Shown in pieces: positions 1 to 9,277 of a stretch of DNA of 64,000 nt; position 1 is the first letter of the stretch; each line of letters starts with the position of its first letter. Both the position numbers and the translations under genes were made by a program. A model generated the notes under the pieces. The model was not told the origin of the DNA and searched no databases. It worked only from the letters and a program-made list of their open reading frames with translations. Where the stretch lies: assembly GCF_001274775.1 (NCBI RefSeq), contig NZ_LGUE01000008.1:301535-365534 (forward strand), read 5' to 3'. This DNA comes from Rossellomorea marisflavi. Lineage in GTDB: Bacteria; Bacillota; Bacilli; Bacillales; Bacillaceae_B.

Positions 1-850
1 GCAGCTGAGGAGACTCGATCCCCGAGGAAAGCGGACGGCCGCAGCGAAATGGAACGGACCTTGACTCCACCAAGATCCTCATCTAAAGCAGAAAGACATC
101 ATGCCTACCTCCTCCATCACCACAAAGTGCAATGCAGCGGAGACCGGCCGACTCCTTCGGGAATAGAGTGAAGTTCGATACCCCGGACGCGCAGCTGAGG
201 AGGCTCGACTCACTCCCCGAGGAAAGCGGACGGCCGCAGCGAAATGGAACGGACCTTGACTCCACCAAGATCCTCATCTAAAGCAGAAAGACATCATGCC
301 TACCTCCTCCATCACCACAAAGTGCAATGCAGCGGAGACCGGCCGACTCCTTCGGGAATAGAGTGAAGTTCGATACCCCGGACGCGCAGCTGAGGAGGCT
401 CGACTCACTCCCCGAGGAAAGCGGACGGCCGCAGCGAAATGGAACGGACCTTGACTCCACCAAGATCCTCATCTAAAGCAGAAAGACATCATGCCTACCT
501 CCTCCATCACCACAAAGTGCAATGCAGCGGAGACCGGCCGACTCCTTCGGGAATAGAGTGAAGTTCGATACCCCGGACGCGCAGCTGAGGAGGCTCGACT
601 CACTCCCCAAGGAAAGCAGGCGGCCGCAGCGAAATGGAACGGTCTTTGATTCCACCGAGGATCCTCATCCGAAGCAGAAAGTAGCCTTCACAACCCCCTC
701 CATCACCACAGAGTGCAATGCAGCGGAGACCGGCCGACTCCTTCGGGAATAGAGGCAAGCTTGAGACCCTGCAGGCGCAGCTGAAGTGGCTCAACTGACT
801 CCCCGAGGAAAGCGGACGGTCGCAGCGGAATGGAACGGCCCCTGTTCCCA
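1..850 (-). repeat. Tandem array of ~120-bp structured GC-rich repeat, 195-bp period
   Basis: Complete copies lie at about 134-252, 329-447, 524-642 and 720-838, with a fifth cut by the window start (1-57). Each copy is ~120 bp followed by ~75 bp of conserved spacer. The first three full units are almost identical, so recent tandem duplication is likely. Read on the minus strand each copy has an outer stem (TTTCCTCGGGG against CCCGAAGGAG) and an inner GAGGC/GCCTC-type hairpin. Apparent short reading frames in the array are by-products of the 195-bp (65-codon) period and I do not call them genes. The array lies just downstream of the argS terminator. Confidence 0.9.
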
Positions 851-901
851 CATACCCATTTATACAAATTTGGCTCCCACGTCTATCCATGTCCACAACA
901 C

Positions 902-933
902 AAAAAAGAGCACGCCCCAAAAGAAGCGTACTC
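902..933 (-). terminator. Intrinsic terminator of argS
   Basis: On the minus strand an 8-bp stem (GAGTACGC with GCGTGCTC, one G-T pair) is followed by a run of six T. It sits 15 nt past the argS stop codon. Confidence 0.8.
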
Positions 934-947
934 GCTAAACAAAAACC

Positions 948-2618
948 TTACATTTTCTCCGGTGCAGAAACCCCAATCAATGCCAACGCATTCTGAAGCG
1001 TAATCCGCACAGTCTTCACAAGCGCCAGACGGGCCGTAGTCAACTCACGGTTCTCTCCATCAAGAACTTTATTCGCATTATAGAAGCTATGGAAAGCAGA
1101 AGCCAGATCATTGATGTAATTGGCCATGCGGTGAGGCGTGCGTTTCTCCGCTGCATCTGCGATCGCCTGCGGGAATTCACCAAGCTTCTTCAATAGATCG
1201 ATCTCTTTCTCCGTTCCGATCAAGCTCAAGTCGACCTTGTCTTCAGAAGCAAGTCCCTGCTCCTCTGCCTGACGAAGGATACTGCAGATCCGTGCATGAG
1301 CATACTGCGCATAATAAACCGGGTTCTCATTCGACTGGGAAACGGCAAGATCCAGATCGAAGTCCATATGCGTATCCGCACTTCTCATCGCAAAGAAATA
1401 ACGAACGGCATCAAGGCCGACTTCCTCTACCAGTTCACGAAGCGTCACGGCTTTACCTGTACGCTTGCTCATCTTCATCTTCTCGCCGTCCTTGTACAGA
1501 TGGACAAGTTGGATGATTTCCACTTCAAGCTTGTCTCGGTCGAAACCAAGCGCCTCGACAGCTGCCTTCATACGAGGGATGTAGCCGTGGTGATCTGCTC
1601 CCCAGATGTTGATAAGGACATCGTGTCCGCGGTCGAACTTGTCTTTGTGATAGGAAATGTCAGGAGTCAAGTACGTGTACGTACCGTCATTTTTGATCAA
1701 TACGCGGTCCTTATCGTCACCGAGTTCAGACGATTGGAACCAGGTCGCACCGTCTTTTTCGTAGACGTGGCCGTTGTCTTTGAGCGTTTGAAGTGCAGCA
1801 TCGATCTTCCCGTTATTGTAAAGGGATGTTTCAGAGTACCAGACGTTGAATGGTACGCGGAACATTTCAAGGTCCTTTTGTAGCTTCGCCATTTCGGTCT
1901 TCAAACCGTATTCACGGAAGAACGCATAGCGGTCCTCTTCACTTGCTTCTGCGTATGTGCGGCCGTGCTCGGCAGCGATATCCTTCCCGATCTGGATGAT
2001 ATCGGCACCGTGGTATCCGTCTTCTGGCATGGCTTTATCTTCGCCGAGTGCCTGGAAGTAACGGGCTTCTACAGATACAGCAAGGTTGTGGATCTGGTTT
2101 CCGGCATCATTGATGTAATACTCACGTGTTACCTCATAGCCTGCCTTCTCGAGGACGTTGCACAGGGAATCACCGACAGCGGCTCCACGGGCATGACCAA
2201 GGTGAAGGTCACCGGTAGGATTGGCCGATACGAATTCCACGTTCACACGCTCTCCGTTTCCGGCATTGGATTGTCCATAGTCATGGCCTTCATCAAGGAT
2301 GACAGGAATCAAGTCGTTGAGGTAGGCGTTGTCCATGAAAAAGTTGAGGAAGCCCGGTCCTGCGATGTCCAGCTTCTTGATGGACGCTTTGGATTGATCA
2401 AAGTGATTGATCAGCTCTTCTGCAATCATGCGCGGAGCTTTTTTTGCCACGCGCGCGAGCTGCATCGCCATATTTGTGGAATAATCCCCGTGGGTTTTAT
2501 CCTTCGGAGTCTCCAGGATCACATCAGGGATCTGGTCTTCAGTGGCAAGTCCCGCTTTAATGACAGCGTCCTTGATTTCAGCTTTCAGTTTTTCTTGCAC
2601 GTTTTCAACAATATTCAT
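948..2618 (-). CDS. argS: Arginyl-tRNA synthetase
   Basis: Class I aminoacyl-tRNA synthetase that charges tRNA-Arg in the cytoplasm. With the start at 2618 the protein is 556 residues, the usual bacterial length. It has the N-terminal additional domain, the HIGH-type motif HLGH at 139-142 after [10 protein letters not shown], a KMSKR loop and the anticodon-binding C-terminal domain. I chose ATG 2618 because AAGGAGGAAG lies just upstream; the frame is open further upstream but has no comparable site. ywiB lies immediately upstream (4-nt gap) and the two probably form one operon, as in B. subtilis. Identity is certain from the sequence. Confidence 0.97.
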   Translation of the reverse strand: MNIVENVQEKLKAEIKDAVIKAGLATEDQIPDVILETPKDKTHGDYSTNMAMQLARVAKKAPRMIAEELINHFDQSKASIKKLDIAGPGFLNFFMDNAYLNDLIPVILDEGHDYGQSNAGNGERVNVEFVSANPTGDLHLGHARGAAVGDSLCNVLEKAGYEVTREYYINDAGNQIHNLAVSVEARYFQALGEDKAMPEDGYHGADIIQIGKDIAAEHGRTYAEASEEDRYAFFREYGLKTEMAKLQKDLEMFRVPFNVWYSETSLYNNGKIDAALQTLKDNGHVYEKDGATWFQSSELGDDKDRVLIKNDGTYTYLTPDISYHKDKFDRGHDVLINIWGADHHGYIPRMKAAVEALGFDRDKLEVEIIQLVHLYKDGEKMKMSKRTGKAVTLRELVEEVGLDAVRYFFAMRSADTHMDFDLDLAVSQSNENPVYYAQYAHARICSILRQAEEQGLASEDKVDLSLIGTEKEIDLLKKLGEFPQAIADAAEKRTPHRMANYINDLASAFHSFYNANKVLDGENRELTTARLALVKTVRITLQNALALIGVSAPEKM

Positions 2619-2622
2619 GGGT

Positions 2623-3063
2623 CTACGCTTCCTCCTTGTAATGAATGGACATGATATACTCTCCAACCGGATTGCCTTGCATCTTCAGTTGATAGGTGAG
2701 ATTGAAATCCCCTTCAAGGGATGTATCCATCTGGGTATGGGATAGGGAATGGGTCTTGGTGGTCAATAACAGTGTCCCCAACTGACTTTCATACGAGCCA
2801 TTCTGTTCTTCCTCTTCGTTGAAGGCCATCCTCATCTTGACGGCTCCGCTGCGGAGGATCAGGGCCTGACGGTCGGTCAGCTTGACGATCGTATTGGTGG
2901 TACCCTCTTCTTGTACCTCATCGTATTTCAGGAAAACGGCTCCTGCTTTCTCATAATATCGGCCGAACGAGACCAATTCATATGAATCGCTCTCTTCCCC
3001 GATGGTGATCTTTGTTTTCAAGTGAATTTTGACAGGGGTGGAATCGGTCGGTGAAGCTGTCAA
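2623..3063 (-). CDS. ywiB: DUF1934 protein YwiB
   Basis: Small calycin/beta-barrel type protein of unknown function that precedes argS in many Bacillus genomes. The family core starts at PVKIHLKTK and includes [19 protein letters not shown], which matches my memory of B. subtilis YwiB. The frame is open to 3150, but the first ~27 codons look non-coding. I prefer TTG 3063 (146 residues), ten bases after AAAAGGA; GTG 3072 is the alternative but is almost touching that site. A good SigA-type promoter lies at 3192-3220. Function unknown; family assignment confident, start uncertain. Confidence 0.8.
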   Translation of the reverse strand: MTASPTDSTPVKIHLKTKITIGEESDSYELVSFGRYYEKAGAVFLKYDEVQEEGTTNTIVKLTDRQALILRSGAVKMRMAFNEEEEQNGSYESQLGTLLLTTKTHSLSHTQMDTSLEGDFNLTYQLKMQGNPVGEYIMSIHYKEEA

Positions 3064-3191
3064 ACCACTCACATCCTTTTTAGTATGCTGTATTGCTGCT
3101 ATGGGTAATGGATCAGATCGGTGACCTGAACCACTGAGTCGTCTCTTCATTGGACATGGCTGCCTGTAGGAGCCTGTCCTCTAACTTATTA

Positions 3192-3220
3192 ATTATAAGA
3201 ACTATCCTGATAAAATGCAA
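3192..3220 (-). promoter_or_regulatory. SigA-type promoter for ywiB-argS
   Basis: Reading the minus strand: TTGCAT, 17-bp spacer, perfect TATAAT, about 130 bp before the ywiB start. Confidence 0.55.
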
Positions 3221-3252
3221 TGGAAGGGACGGGATTTCAGGGAGGATATAAG

Positions 3253-3287
3253 GAAAAAGCCCCTTGGACCGGAGGCTCAAGGGGCTT
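3253..3287 (-). terminator. Intrinsic terminator of speE-speB
   Basis: Minus-strand stem AGCCCCTTG/CAAGGGGCT followed by TTTTT, 15 nt after the speB stop codon. Confidence 0.85.
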
Positions 3288-3301
3288 AGGAAAATGATTG
3301 A

Positions 3302-4171
3302 TTACATCCAGCCGAGAAGCATTTCACGGATCAGCTTGCTCGCGGTGTTGGCCGTTTGTTCGGATGGATCATAGATCGGCGCAACCTCCACAAGATCTGC
3401 ACCGACGACGTTCACTTCAGAACGGGCGATTTCGTGAATGGACGCAAGAAGTTCTTTGGACGTGATGCCTCCAGCATCCACTGTACCCGTGCCGGGAGCA
3501 TGGGCCGGGTCAAGGACATCGATGTCGATGGTGACATAGACCGGGCGTCCTGCTAGCGTCGGCAGGATTTCCTTAAGGGGCTCCAGGACTTCGAATTTCG
3601 AGATATGCATCCCATTTTCCTTCGCCCATTGGAATTCTTCCCTCATGCCGGAACGTATCCCGAAGGAGTACACATTTTCCGGTCCGATGTGCTCAGCGAT
3701 CTTACGGATCGGCGTCGAGTGGGAAAGGGGCTCTCCTTCATACTCTTCACGCAGATCGGTATGTGCATCCATGTGGATGATGGCAAGATCCGGATGTTTT
3801 TTCGCTACGGCTTTCATGACGGGCCACGACACAAGATGTTCTCCACCCATGCCGAATGGTGTCTTCCCATCTGCCAGCAGACCGTCGATGTAGTCTTCGA
3901 TCATATCAAGACTGCGCTGGGCGTTCCCGAATGGAAGGGGGATATCCCCTGCGTCGTAGTATTTTACTTCTTCAAGCTCACGATCCAGGTAGGCGCTGTA
4001 TTCTTCAAGCCCGATGGACACCTCGCGGATACGGGTCGGGCCAAAGCGTGAACCCGGGCGGTAGCTGACGGTCCAATCCATCGGCATGCCGTACAGGACG
4101 ACTGAACTTTCTTCATATGATGGATGACTCTTAATAAATACATTGCCTGAATAGGCTTCATCAAAGCGCAT
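3302..4171 (-). CDS. speB: Agmatinase
   Basis: Ureohydrolase that splits agmatine into putrescine and urea, the arginine-decarboxylase branch of polyamine synthesis. The 289-residue protein has the arginase-family manganese ligands in order: GGEH (His112), DAHTD at 135-139 and DIDVLDP at 216-222. It follows speE by 63 bp on the same strand, so the pair makes putrescine and then spermidine, as in B. subtilis. A perfect 11-bp inverted repeat lies in the gap between them. Start ATG 4171 is preceded by GAAGAGAGGAAG. Agmatinase is favoured over arginase by the speE neighbour. Confidence 0.95.
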   Translation of the reverse strand: MRFDEAYSGNVFIKSHPSYEESSVVLYGMPMDWTVSYRPGSRFGPTRIREVSIGLEEYSAYLDRELEEVKYYDAGDIPLPFGNAQRSLDMIEDYIDGLLADGKTPFGMGGEHLVSWPVMKAVAKKHPDLAIIHMDAHTDLREEYEGEPLSHSTPIRKIAEHIGPENVYSFGIRSGMREEFQWAKENGMHISKFEVLEPLKEILPTLAGRPVYVTIDIDVLDPAHAPGTGTVDAGGITSKELLASIHEIARSEVNVVGADLVEVAPIYDPSEQTANTASKLIREMLLGWM

Positions 4172-4192
4172 GGTATACTTCCTCTCTTCAAG

Positions 4193-4224
4193 AAGGACGG
4201 ACCCTGATTCGAAGGTCCGTCCTT
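4193..4224 (-). repeat. Perfect 11-bp inverted repeat between speE and speB
   Basis: AAGGACGGACC at 4193-4203 and GGTCCGTCCTT at 4214-4224 form a perfect stem with a 10-nt loop. On the speE-speB transcript no U-run follows, so it is a poor terminator; it may stabilise or process the message (inference). Confidence 0.7.
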
Positions 4225-4234
4225 TTCATTTGTT

Positions 4235-5065
4235 TTATTCTGTCAGGTCTTTCACGAATTTAGGCAGGATGAACGCTGCGTTGTGAAGCTCTTTCGTGTA
4301 GTACTTCGTTTCGATTTCGTGGAAACGCTCTGCCGGCACATCAGTCGGATCGTATTTTTTGGAACCGATCGTGAAGGCCCACATGCCGCTTGGATAGGTC
4401 GGGATGTTCGCTGTGTAAAGACGTGTGATCGGGAAGATCTCTTTCACGTCTTTTTGTACTTGGCGGATCAGGTCTGCTTTGAACCATGGGTTATCACACT
4501 GAGCGACGAAGATCCCGTCTTCTTTCAGCGCTTTGGAGATCCCAGCGTAGAAGCCTTTTGTGAAGAGGTTCACGGCAGGTCCTACAGGTTCGGTTGAATC
4601 GACCATGATGACGTCGTATTCATTTTCACTTTTGGCGATATGCATGAATCCGTCACCGACTTGAACATCGACACGTTCGTTTTCAAGTTCTCCTGCAATC
4701 TCAGGAAGATACTTCTTGGAATACTCGATGACTTTCCCATCGATATCAACCAATACCGCCTTCTTCACGCTTGGGTGCTTCAATACTTCACGGATGACAC
4801 CGCCATCGCCTCCACCGACGACCAGGACGTTCTCGGGATTGGGATGGGTGAAAAGGGGTACGTGTGCGACCATTTCGTGATAAACGAATTCGTCTTTCTG
4901 ACTTGTCATGACCATTCCGTCAAGGAAAAGCATGTTCCCCCATTCTTCCGTTTCGGCCATTTCAAGGTATTGGAAATCCGTTTGCTCCGTATGTAAAGTC
5001 TTCTTGATCTTCATCGTGATCCCGAAGTTATCCGTTTGTTTCTCTGTATACCAAAGTCCGCTCAT
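4235..5065 (-). CDS. speE: Spermidine synthase
   Basis: Aminopropyltransferase that makes spermidine from putrescine and decarboxylated S-adenosylmethionine. The 276-residue protein has the family start ([13 protein letters not shown]), the SAM-type binding loop GGGDGG at 84-89, and the aspartate-rich VDSTEPVG active-site segment. Start ATG 5065 follows AAAGGAAG. It heads the speE-speB operon. A SigA-type promoter at 5206-5233 gives a leader of roughly 130 nt that contains a perfect 8-bp GCTGCAGT/ACTGCAGC hairpin, and a weak CodY-like box lies just upstream of the -35. Confidence 0.96.
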   Translation of the reverse strand: MSGLWYTEKQTDNFGITMKIKKTLHTEQTDFQYLEMAETEEWGNMLFLDGMVMTSQKDEFVYHEMVAHVPLFTHPNPENVLVVGGGDGGVIREVLKHPSVKKAVLVDIDGKVIEYSKKYLPEIAGELENERVDVQVGDGFMHIAKSENEYDVIMVDSTEPVGPAVNLFTKGFYAGISKALKEDGIFVAQCDNPWFKADLIRQVQKDVKEIFPITRLYTANIPTYPSGMWAFTIGSKKYDPTDVPAERFHEIETKYYTKELHNAAFILPKFVKDLTE

Positions 5066-5095
5066 TTGTTCTACTTCCTTTCCATGTATGGTATG

Positions 5096-5119
5096 GCTGC
5101 AGTAAAGGTGTACTGCAGC
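5096..5119 (-). other. Hairpin in the speE leader
   Basis: GCTGCAGT (5096-5103) and ACTGCAGC (5112-5119) pair perfectly, about 30 nt before the speE start codon. No U-run follows. Function unknown. Confidence 0.5.
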
Positions 5120-5205
5120 AGGCTCTATTGTTCAGTCCCTCGACCGGTTGTCTTCATTGTCCAACATTATCCTTCCCTTTCAGGATAAATACAAACATGA
5201 GAAAA

Positions 5206-5233
5206 AGTATAGTGGAAACTCGCAAAAATTCAA
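5206..5233 (-). promoter_or_regulatory. SigA-type promoter for speE
   Basis: Minus strand TTGAAT, 16-bp spacer, TATACT. The 5066-5384 gap holds this promoter and the divergent pbpG promoter; I see no gene in it. Confidence 0.5.
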
Positions 5234-5237
5234 GTGA

Positions 5238-5252
5238 AATTTTCAGGAACAT
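5238..5252. promoter_or_regulatory. Weak CodY-like box
   Basis: AATTTTCAGGAACAT matches 12 of 15 positions of the CodY motif AATTTTCWGAAAATT. It lies between the divergent speE and pbpG promoters. Confidence 0.25.
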
Positions 5253-5293
5253 TCCACACTCCCCAATAAGGAAGTGAATATTCGGCTGATCAT

Positions 5294-5323
5294 GTTTAAA
5301 ACCCCTCAAATTATCTCATACTA
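5294..5323 (+). promoter_or_regulatory. Candidate forespore (SigF/SigG) promoter of pbpG
   Basis: GTTTA, an 18-bp gap, then CATACTA. The -10 element matches the SigG/SigF type well and the -35 is imperfect. B. subtilis pbpG is a forespore gene, which raises the prior. Confidence 0.4.
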
Positions 5324-5384
5324 CTAAATAAGAAAGGCAGGTCTGATAGATTCTGCTTACGAACGACAGAAAGAGGGGGAAGGA

Positions 5385-7454
5385 ATGGAGACGATGGTCA
5401 AACAATTGGGTAAGTCGAAAAAATATATCAGGCTGGCAGCCGCAGCGTGCCTTGCCATAGTGGTACTCCTCCTATTGATGCTCCTTGCCGTGCTCATTTA
5501 CGCCAAAGTAAAAGGTCCGCCCCCACTCGCAGTCCCACAGGCCAGTCTCCTTTACGGGGAAGACGGGTCTGTGATCGGAGAAACGAATACAGGAGAAAAG
5601 CGATACTGGGTCGACCTTGATGACATCTCTCCCTATCTGATCGAAGCGACGATCTCTGTCGAGGATAAACGGTTCTATGAGCACTATGGGTTCGATTTCA
5701 AACGGATGGGAGGCGCAGCACTTGCCGACTTGAAGGCGATGAGCAAGGTGCAGGGGGCAAGCACCATCTCCCAGCAGTACGCCCGGAACCTCTTCCTCTC
5801 CCATGACAAAACATGGAAGCGAAAAATCTCCGAAGCGCTGTACACCGTGCGCATCGAGATGAATTACTCCAAGAAAGAAATCCTGGAAGGCTATGTGAAT
5901 ACGATCTATTACGGCCACGGGGCTTATGGAATCCAAGCAGCGAGCCAGTTCTACTTCGGAAAAGACGCGAAGGATCTCACCCTTGAAGAAGCGGCGGTTC
6001 TTGCCGGGGTTCCGAAGGCCCCAGTCTACTACTCACCGATCAGCCATCCAGACAACGCTGGGAAAAGACAGGCTCTCATCCTGGATTCCATGGCGGAAGA
6101 TGGGCGCATCACGAAAGAAGAGGCCGACTCTGCCAAAAACCATAAGCTCGCCATTACGGGTACCCATCCGAATCAGACGGCGAATGTCGCACCCTATTTC
6201 CAGGATGTCGTCAAAAGCGTACTTCATTCAGAACTCGGGATCGATGAGCGTACCATCGAAATGGGTGGGCTGAAAGTCTATACGACCTTGAACCCCGATC
6301 ACCAGAAAATTGCCGAGAAAGTCGTGGCTGAACAGATTCCGCAGGATTCCGATCTTCAGCTTGCATTCGTCTCGATGGATCCTTCTTCCGGGTACGTATC
6401 GGCCATGGTCGGGGGCAGAAATTATGAACAAAGCCCTTTCAACCGTGCCGTCCAGGCCATCAGACAGCCCGGATCCACGATCAAGCCGCTCCTTTACTAT
6501 GCAGCACTGAAAGAAGGCTATACGCCGTCGACAAGGATGAAGAGCGAGCCCACCTCCTTCACCTTCAATGACGGGGAGTCGACGTATGAACCCCATAATT
6601 ATAATAATCAGTACCCAAACGGGGACATTACGCTGGCACAGGCCATCGCCCTTTCCGATAATATCTATGCAGTCAAGACCCACCTGTTCATCGGCCAGGA
6701 CACGTTGCCGAAAACGGCCAAAGAACAGTTCGGTATCACGACGGATATCAAAAAGTATCCGTCCTCTGCTCTCGGAACATCCGGCACCAGGGTCATCGAT
6801 ATGGTGAACGCCTATAATATGTTTGCCAACGGTGGATACAAAGTGAAGCCCGTCTTCATCACCAAGGTGGTGGACTACTCAGGGAAAACCATCTACGAGC
6901 ATGCGCCCAAAAAGGAACCTGCCCTTGACCATGACCTTGCTTTCGTCATGACCCATATGCTGACAGGGATCTTTGATCCGAAGCTGAACGGCTATGCCAA
7001 TGTAACCGGCACCCAGATCATCGGGGACGCCACCCGTCCCTATGCCGGGAAATCAGGCACGACGGACACGGATAACTGGATGATCGGGTTCACCCCTCAA
7101 CTCACGGCAGGGGTATGGACGGGATTCGATAAAGGCGAGGAAGTCAACCTCGCCAACGATAAGTATTATGCGAAGAAGATCTGGGTGAACTTCATGGAAC
7201 AGGCCCTGAAGGATGAACCGATCAAAAGCTTCAAACCGACGAAGAATGTGATCGGAGTGGCAGTGGATCCACAGAGCGGCAAACTTGCCACCAAGGACTG
7301 TCCCGTCCAGCGCTTCACTTATTTTGTGAAAGGGACAGAACCGACCGACTACTGCCAGACCCATCTCCGTGACGGGGATCATGGCAGGGACCACCACTCA
7401 CCATCCAAAAAGCGGAAGCCATGGCTGGATCGGTTCAGGGACTGGATCTTCTAG
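5385..7454 (+). CDS. pbpG: Class A penicillin-binding protein 2D (PbpG)
   Basis: Bifunctional peptidoglycan glycosyltransferase/transpeptidase, 689 residues, anchored by one N-terminal helix (about 16-41). The GT51 domain shows EDKRFYEH (93-100, catalytic Glu93) and GASTISQQYARNLF (124-137). The transpeptidase domain shows the serine STIK at 364-367, SDN at 424-426 and KSGT at 556-559. The position between speE and ywhD matches B. subtilis pbpG (ywhE), which helps build spore peptidoglycan in the forespore. The C-terminus is short and basic. Start ATG 5385 follows GAGGGGGAAGGA. Enzyme class certain; the PbpG label rests on synteny. Confidence 0.92.
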   Translation: METMVKQLGKSKKYIRLAAAACLAIVVLLLLMLLAVLIYAKVKGPPPLAVPQASLLYGEDGSVIGETNTGEKRYWVDLDDISPYLIEATISVEDKRFYEHYGFDFKRMGGAALADLKAMSKVQGASTISQQYARNLFLSHDKTWKRKISEALYTVRIEMNYSKKEILEGYVNTIYYGHGAYGIQAASQFYFGKDAKDLTLEEAAVLAGVPKAPVYYSPISHPDNAGKRQALILDSMAEDGRITKEEADSAKNHKLAITGTHPNQTANVAPYFQDVVKSVLHSELGIDERTIEMGGLKVYTTLNPDHQKIAEKVVAEQIPQDSDLQLAFVSMDPSSGYVSAMVGGRNYEQSPFNRAVQAIRQPGSTIKPLLYYAALKEGYTPSTRMKSEPTSFTFNDGESTYEPHNYNNQYPNGDITLAQAIALSDNIYAVKTHLFIGQDTLPKTAKEQFGITTDIKKYPSSALGTSGTRVIDMVNAYNMFANGGYKVKPVFITKVVDYSGKTIYEHAPKKEPALDHDLAFVMTHMLTGIFDPKLNGYANVTGTQIIGDATRPYAGKSGTTDTDNWMIGFTPQLTAGVWTGFDKGEEVNLANDKYYAKKIWVNFMEQALKDEPIKSFKPTKNVIGVAVDPQSGKLATKDCPVQRFTYFVKGTEPTDYCQTHLRDGDHGRDHHSPSKKRKPWLDRFRDWIF

Positions 7455-7464
7455 ACACAAAAAA

Positions 7465-7499
7465 GAAAGACCCGGATCTGTGCGTGATCCGGGTCTTTC
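7465..7499. terminator. Convergent terminator between pbpG and ywhD
   Basis: GAAAGACCCGGATC pairs with GATCCGGGTCTTTC. A T-run follows on the minus-strand side (TTTTTT), so it serves ywhD well and pbpG less well. Confidence 0.8.
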
Positions 7500-7610
7500 C
7501 GTGTCCTAGTTTATGTGCAAACTGTGCTTTCATTTTACTTTTATTCTCAGCAAAGCACAAGATAGGAAAGTCACACAAAGGAAATGTTCACAGTTTGTTC
7601 ACAAACGCTT

Positions 7611-8117
7611 TCATTCGCTTAACAATGCGCTTTTCAGCTCATCTTTCGAACGATCCCACATCCCCTGATCATGATTCTTCAGGAATGCTGCGAGGGTCCC
7701 CTTGGACTTTTCATCCATCTGTTCGACGATGATATAGCGTTTGATCGACTTATCCATATGGTTCACATGCTCAGGCATGGATTTATAGCCCCTTCTCTTT
7801 TCCCTGTTCACTACAAGTTCACAGGCTGTCACACCTGCATAATAGGGACCGTCTTCCATCCGGTCGATCGTCACCCAGATCAGCCAGTAATTTTTCCCGC
7901 CTGCTGAATCTTCCCTGTTATTCGTGAACTTGATACCTTTTTCAATGGGGCTCCGTGCGTGCATGGCACCGACTTCGATGGTGGCTTCGCCTGCTTCCAC
8001 ATCGATCATGACGGGTGATACATTATCCAGACTGAGGGCGCCGACACCATATCCTCCATGCCCATCCGTCGGGTCATTTTTGATGATGTTGAATCCGATA
8101 TTTTTCTTCTTCTCCAT
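7611..8117 (-). CDS. ywhD: YwhD family protein
   Basis: A 168-residue conserved cytoplasmic protein of unknown function. The segment NYWLIWVTIDRMEDGPYY and the position next to ywhC and pbpG match the Bacillus YwhD family. No membrane segment or signal peptide is visible. It is separated from ywhC by 36 bp on the same strand and probably shares its transcript. The family is recognised; no function can be read from the sequence. Confidence 0.85.
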   Translation of the reverse strand: MEKKKNIGFNIIKNDPTDGHGGYGVGALSLDNVSPVMIDVEAGEATIEVGAMHARSPIEKGIKFTNNREDSAGGKNYWLIWVTIDRMEDGPYYAGVTACELVVNREKRRGYKSMPEHVNHMDKSIKRYIIVEQMDEKSKGTLAAFLKNHDQGMWDRSKDELKSALLSE

Positions 8118-8152
8118 CCTGTCTCACTCCTCTATATTTCAATGGTTTTTGA

Positions 8153-8836
8153 CTACGAAAATAGTGAATAGATTGCCGTGAAAATGCTGTTGAATGTCTG
8201 GTTCACCGCTGAGATTCCGTTGAAAAGCAACGGTCTGATCGTATAGTTCCCCAATGGGGTTATGACGAGTATGATGAAAATCAGTGCACCGTACTGCTCA
8301 TACTGGCTCATCTTTGAACGTACATGGGGCGGTGCCAGATCCTCGATCACCCGGTATCCGTCCAGCGGCGGAACCGGTATCAGATTGAAGACGAATAGCA
8401 GGACATTCAGGTACACCATCATCTGAAGAAGATTCACAATGAACGATGGGACCGTGAATCCGCTGACGCCAATAAAGAAAAAGAACAGGGCGTAAGCGAT
8501 GAAGGCGACCAAAAAGTTGCTGAGTGGGCCGGCAAGGGACACCAGGATCCCGGCAAGCTTCGGATTTTTAAATCGTGAACGCTGGACCGGTACCGGCCTT
8601 GCCCACCCGAAACCAGCGATCAAAAGCAGAATCGTCCCGATCGGATCGAGATGCTGAGCCGGATTCAGCGTCAGGCGCCCTTGATCCTTCGCCGTATGAT
8701 CCCCGAAACGATACGCCACATAAGCATGGGCAAACTCATGGACCGTAAATCCCACGACGAGGGAAATGATGACAAACGGCATCTCGTTCAGCCGAAAAAT
8801 GGAGATGGTTTCAAATAGCTGACGGAATGTTTCCAA
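8153..8836 (-). CDS. ywhC: M50-type site-2 protease homologue YwhC
   Basis: Integral membrane zinc metalloprotease homologue of 227 residues. HEFAH in the second helix gives the HExxH zinc site, and NLIPVPPLDG near the C-terminal third gives the third-ligand NPDG-type motif. There are about six hydrophobic segments. The frame is open to 8932, but I start at TTG 8836 because GGAG lies eight bases upstream and the first residues (LETFRQLFETISIF) then match the family length of about 220. The substrate is unknown. Confidence 0.9.
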   Translation of the reverse strand: METFRQLFETISIFRLNEMPFVIISLVVGFTVHEFAHAYVAYRFGDHTAKDQGRLTLNPAQHLDPIGTILLLIAGFGWARPVPVQRSRFKNPKLAGILVSLAGPLSNFLVAFIAYALFFFFIGVSGFTVPSFIVNLLQMMVYLNVLLFVFNLIPVPPLDGYRVIEDLAPPHVRSKMSQYEQYGALIFIILVITPLGNYTIRPLLFNGISAVNQTFNSIFTAIYSLFS

Positions 8837-9011
8837 GATATGTACTCCTTTATCTGTTTCATATATTTTCTTATTCCCCAGTATACAGGAAAAGTCCTGC
8901 ATCCGGAGGCTGAATATGTCTTGCCTGACCAAGCGTTACCCGATACAGTTAAGGTATAGGCAAAAGCCTATCACAGATTGTATCAAATTCAAAAGCAGGG
9001 AGCGAATGTAA

Positions 9012-9197
9012 ATGCCTTATGTGACCGTGAAGATGCTGGAAGGACGCACTGATGATCAAAAGCGCGCACTCGTGGAGAAGGTGACGGAAGCCGTCAGCGA
9101 AACGACTGGAGCACCTGAAGAGAAAGTGGTCGTCTTCATCGAGGAAATGACCCCTAACCACTACGCGTCCGGCGGCAAGCGCCTAAGCGACCAATGA
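9012..9197 (+). CDS. ywhB: 4-oxalocrotonate tautomerase-type enzyme YwhB
   Basis: A 61-residue tautomerase-superfamily protein. After removal of Met1 the catalytic amino-terminal proline (MPYVTVKM) is exposed, and Arg12 falls where the family places a substrate-binding arginine. B. subtilis YwhB has 2-hydroxymuconate tautomerase activity in vitro but its physiological substrate is unknown. It is transcribed away from ywhC and has its own terminator. Single-gene unit. Confidence 0.92.
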   Translation: MPYVTVKMLEGRTDDQKRALVEKVTEAVSETTGAPEEKVVVFIEEMTPNHYASGGKRLSDQ

Positions 9198-9203
9198 TCC
9201 ATG

Positions 9204-9231
9204 ACGGCCCCATATTGCGGCCGTTTTTTCT
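9204..9231 (+). terminator. Terminator of ywhB
   Basis: ACGGCC/GGCCGT stem followed by TTTTTT. Confidence 0.8.
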
Positions 9232-9242
9232 TTTCCCAACAT

Positions 9243-9269
9243 AAAAAAGGACCGCTTCAAGCGCAGTCC
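9243..9269 (-). terminator. Terminator of ywgA
   Basis: Minus-strand hairpin GGACTGCGCTT/AAGCGGTCC followed by TTTTTT. Confidence 0.75.
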
Positions 9270-9277
9270 CCTCCATC

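Noticed and set aside
83..920. Repeated 60-65 residue frames on the minus strand, one ending LCGDGGGRHDVFLL
   Set aside because: They repeat because the DNA period is 195 bp (65 codons). No ribosome binding sites, Cys/Ser/Gly/Arg-rich composition, and they track the repeat element.
1965..2654. 229-codon plus-strand frame
   Set aside because: Antisense to argS, which is certain from HLGH and KMSKR motifs.
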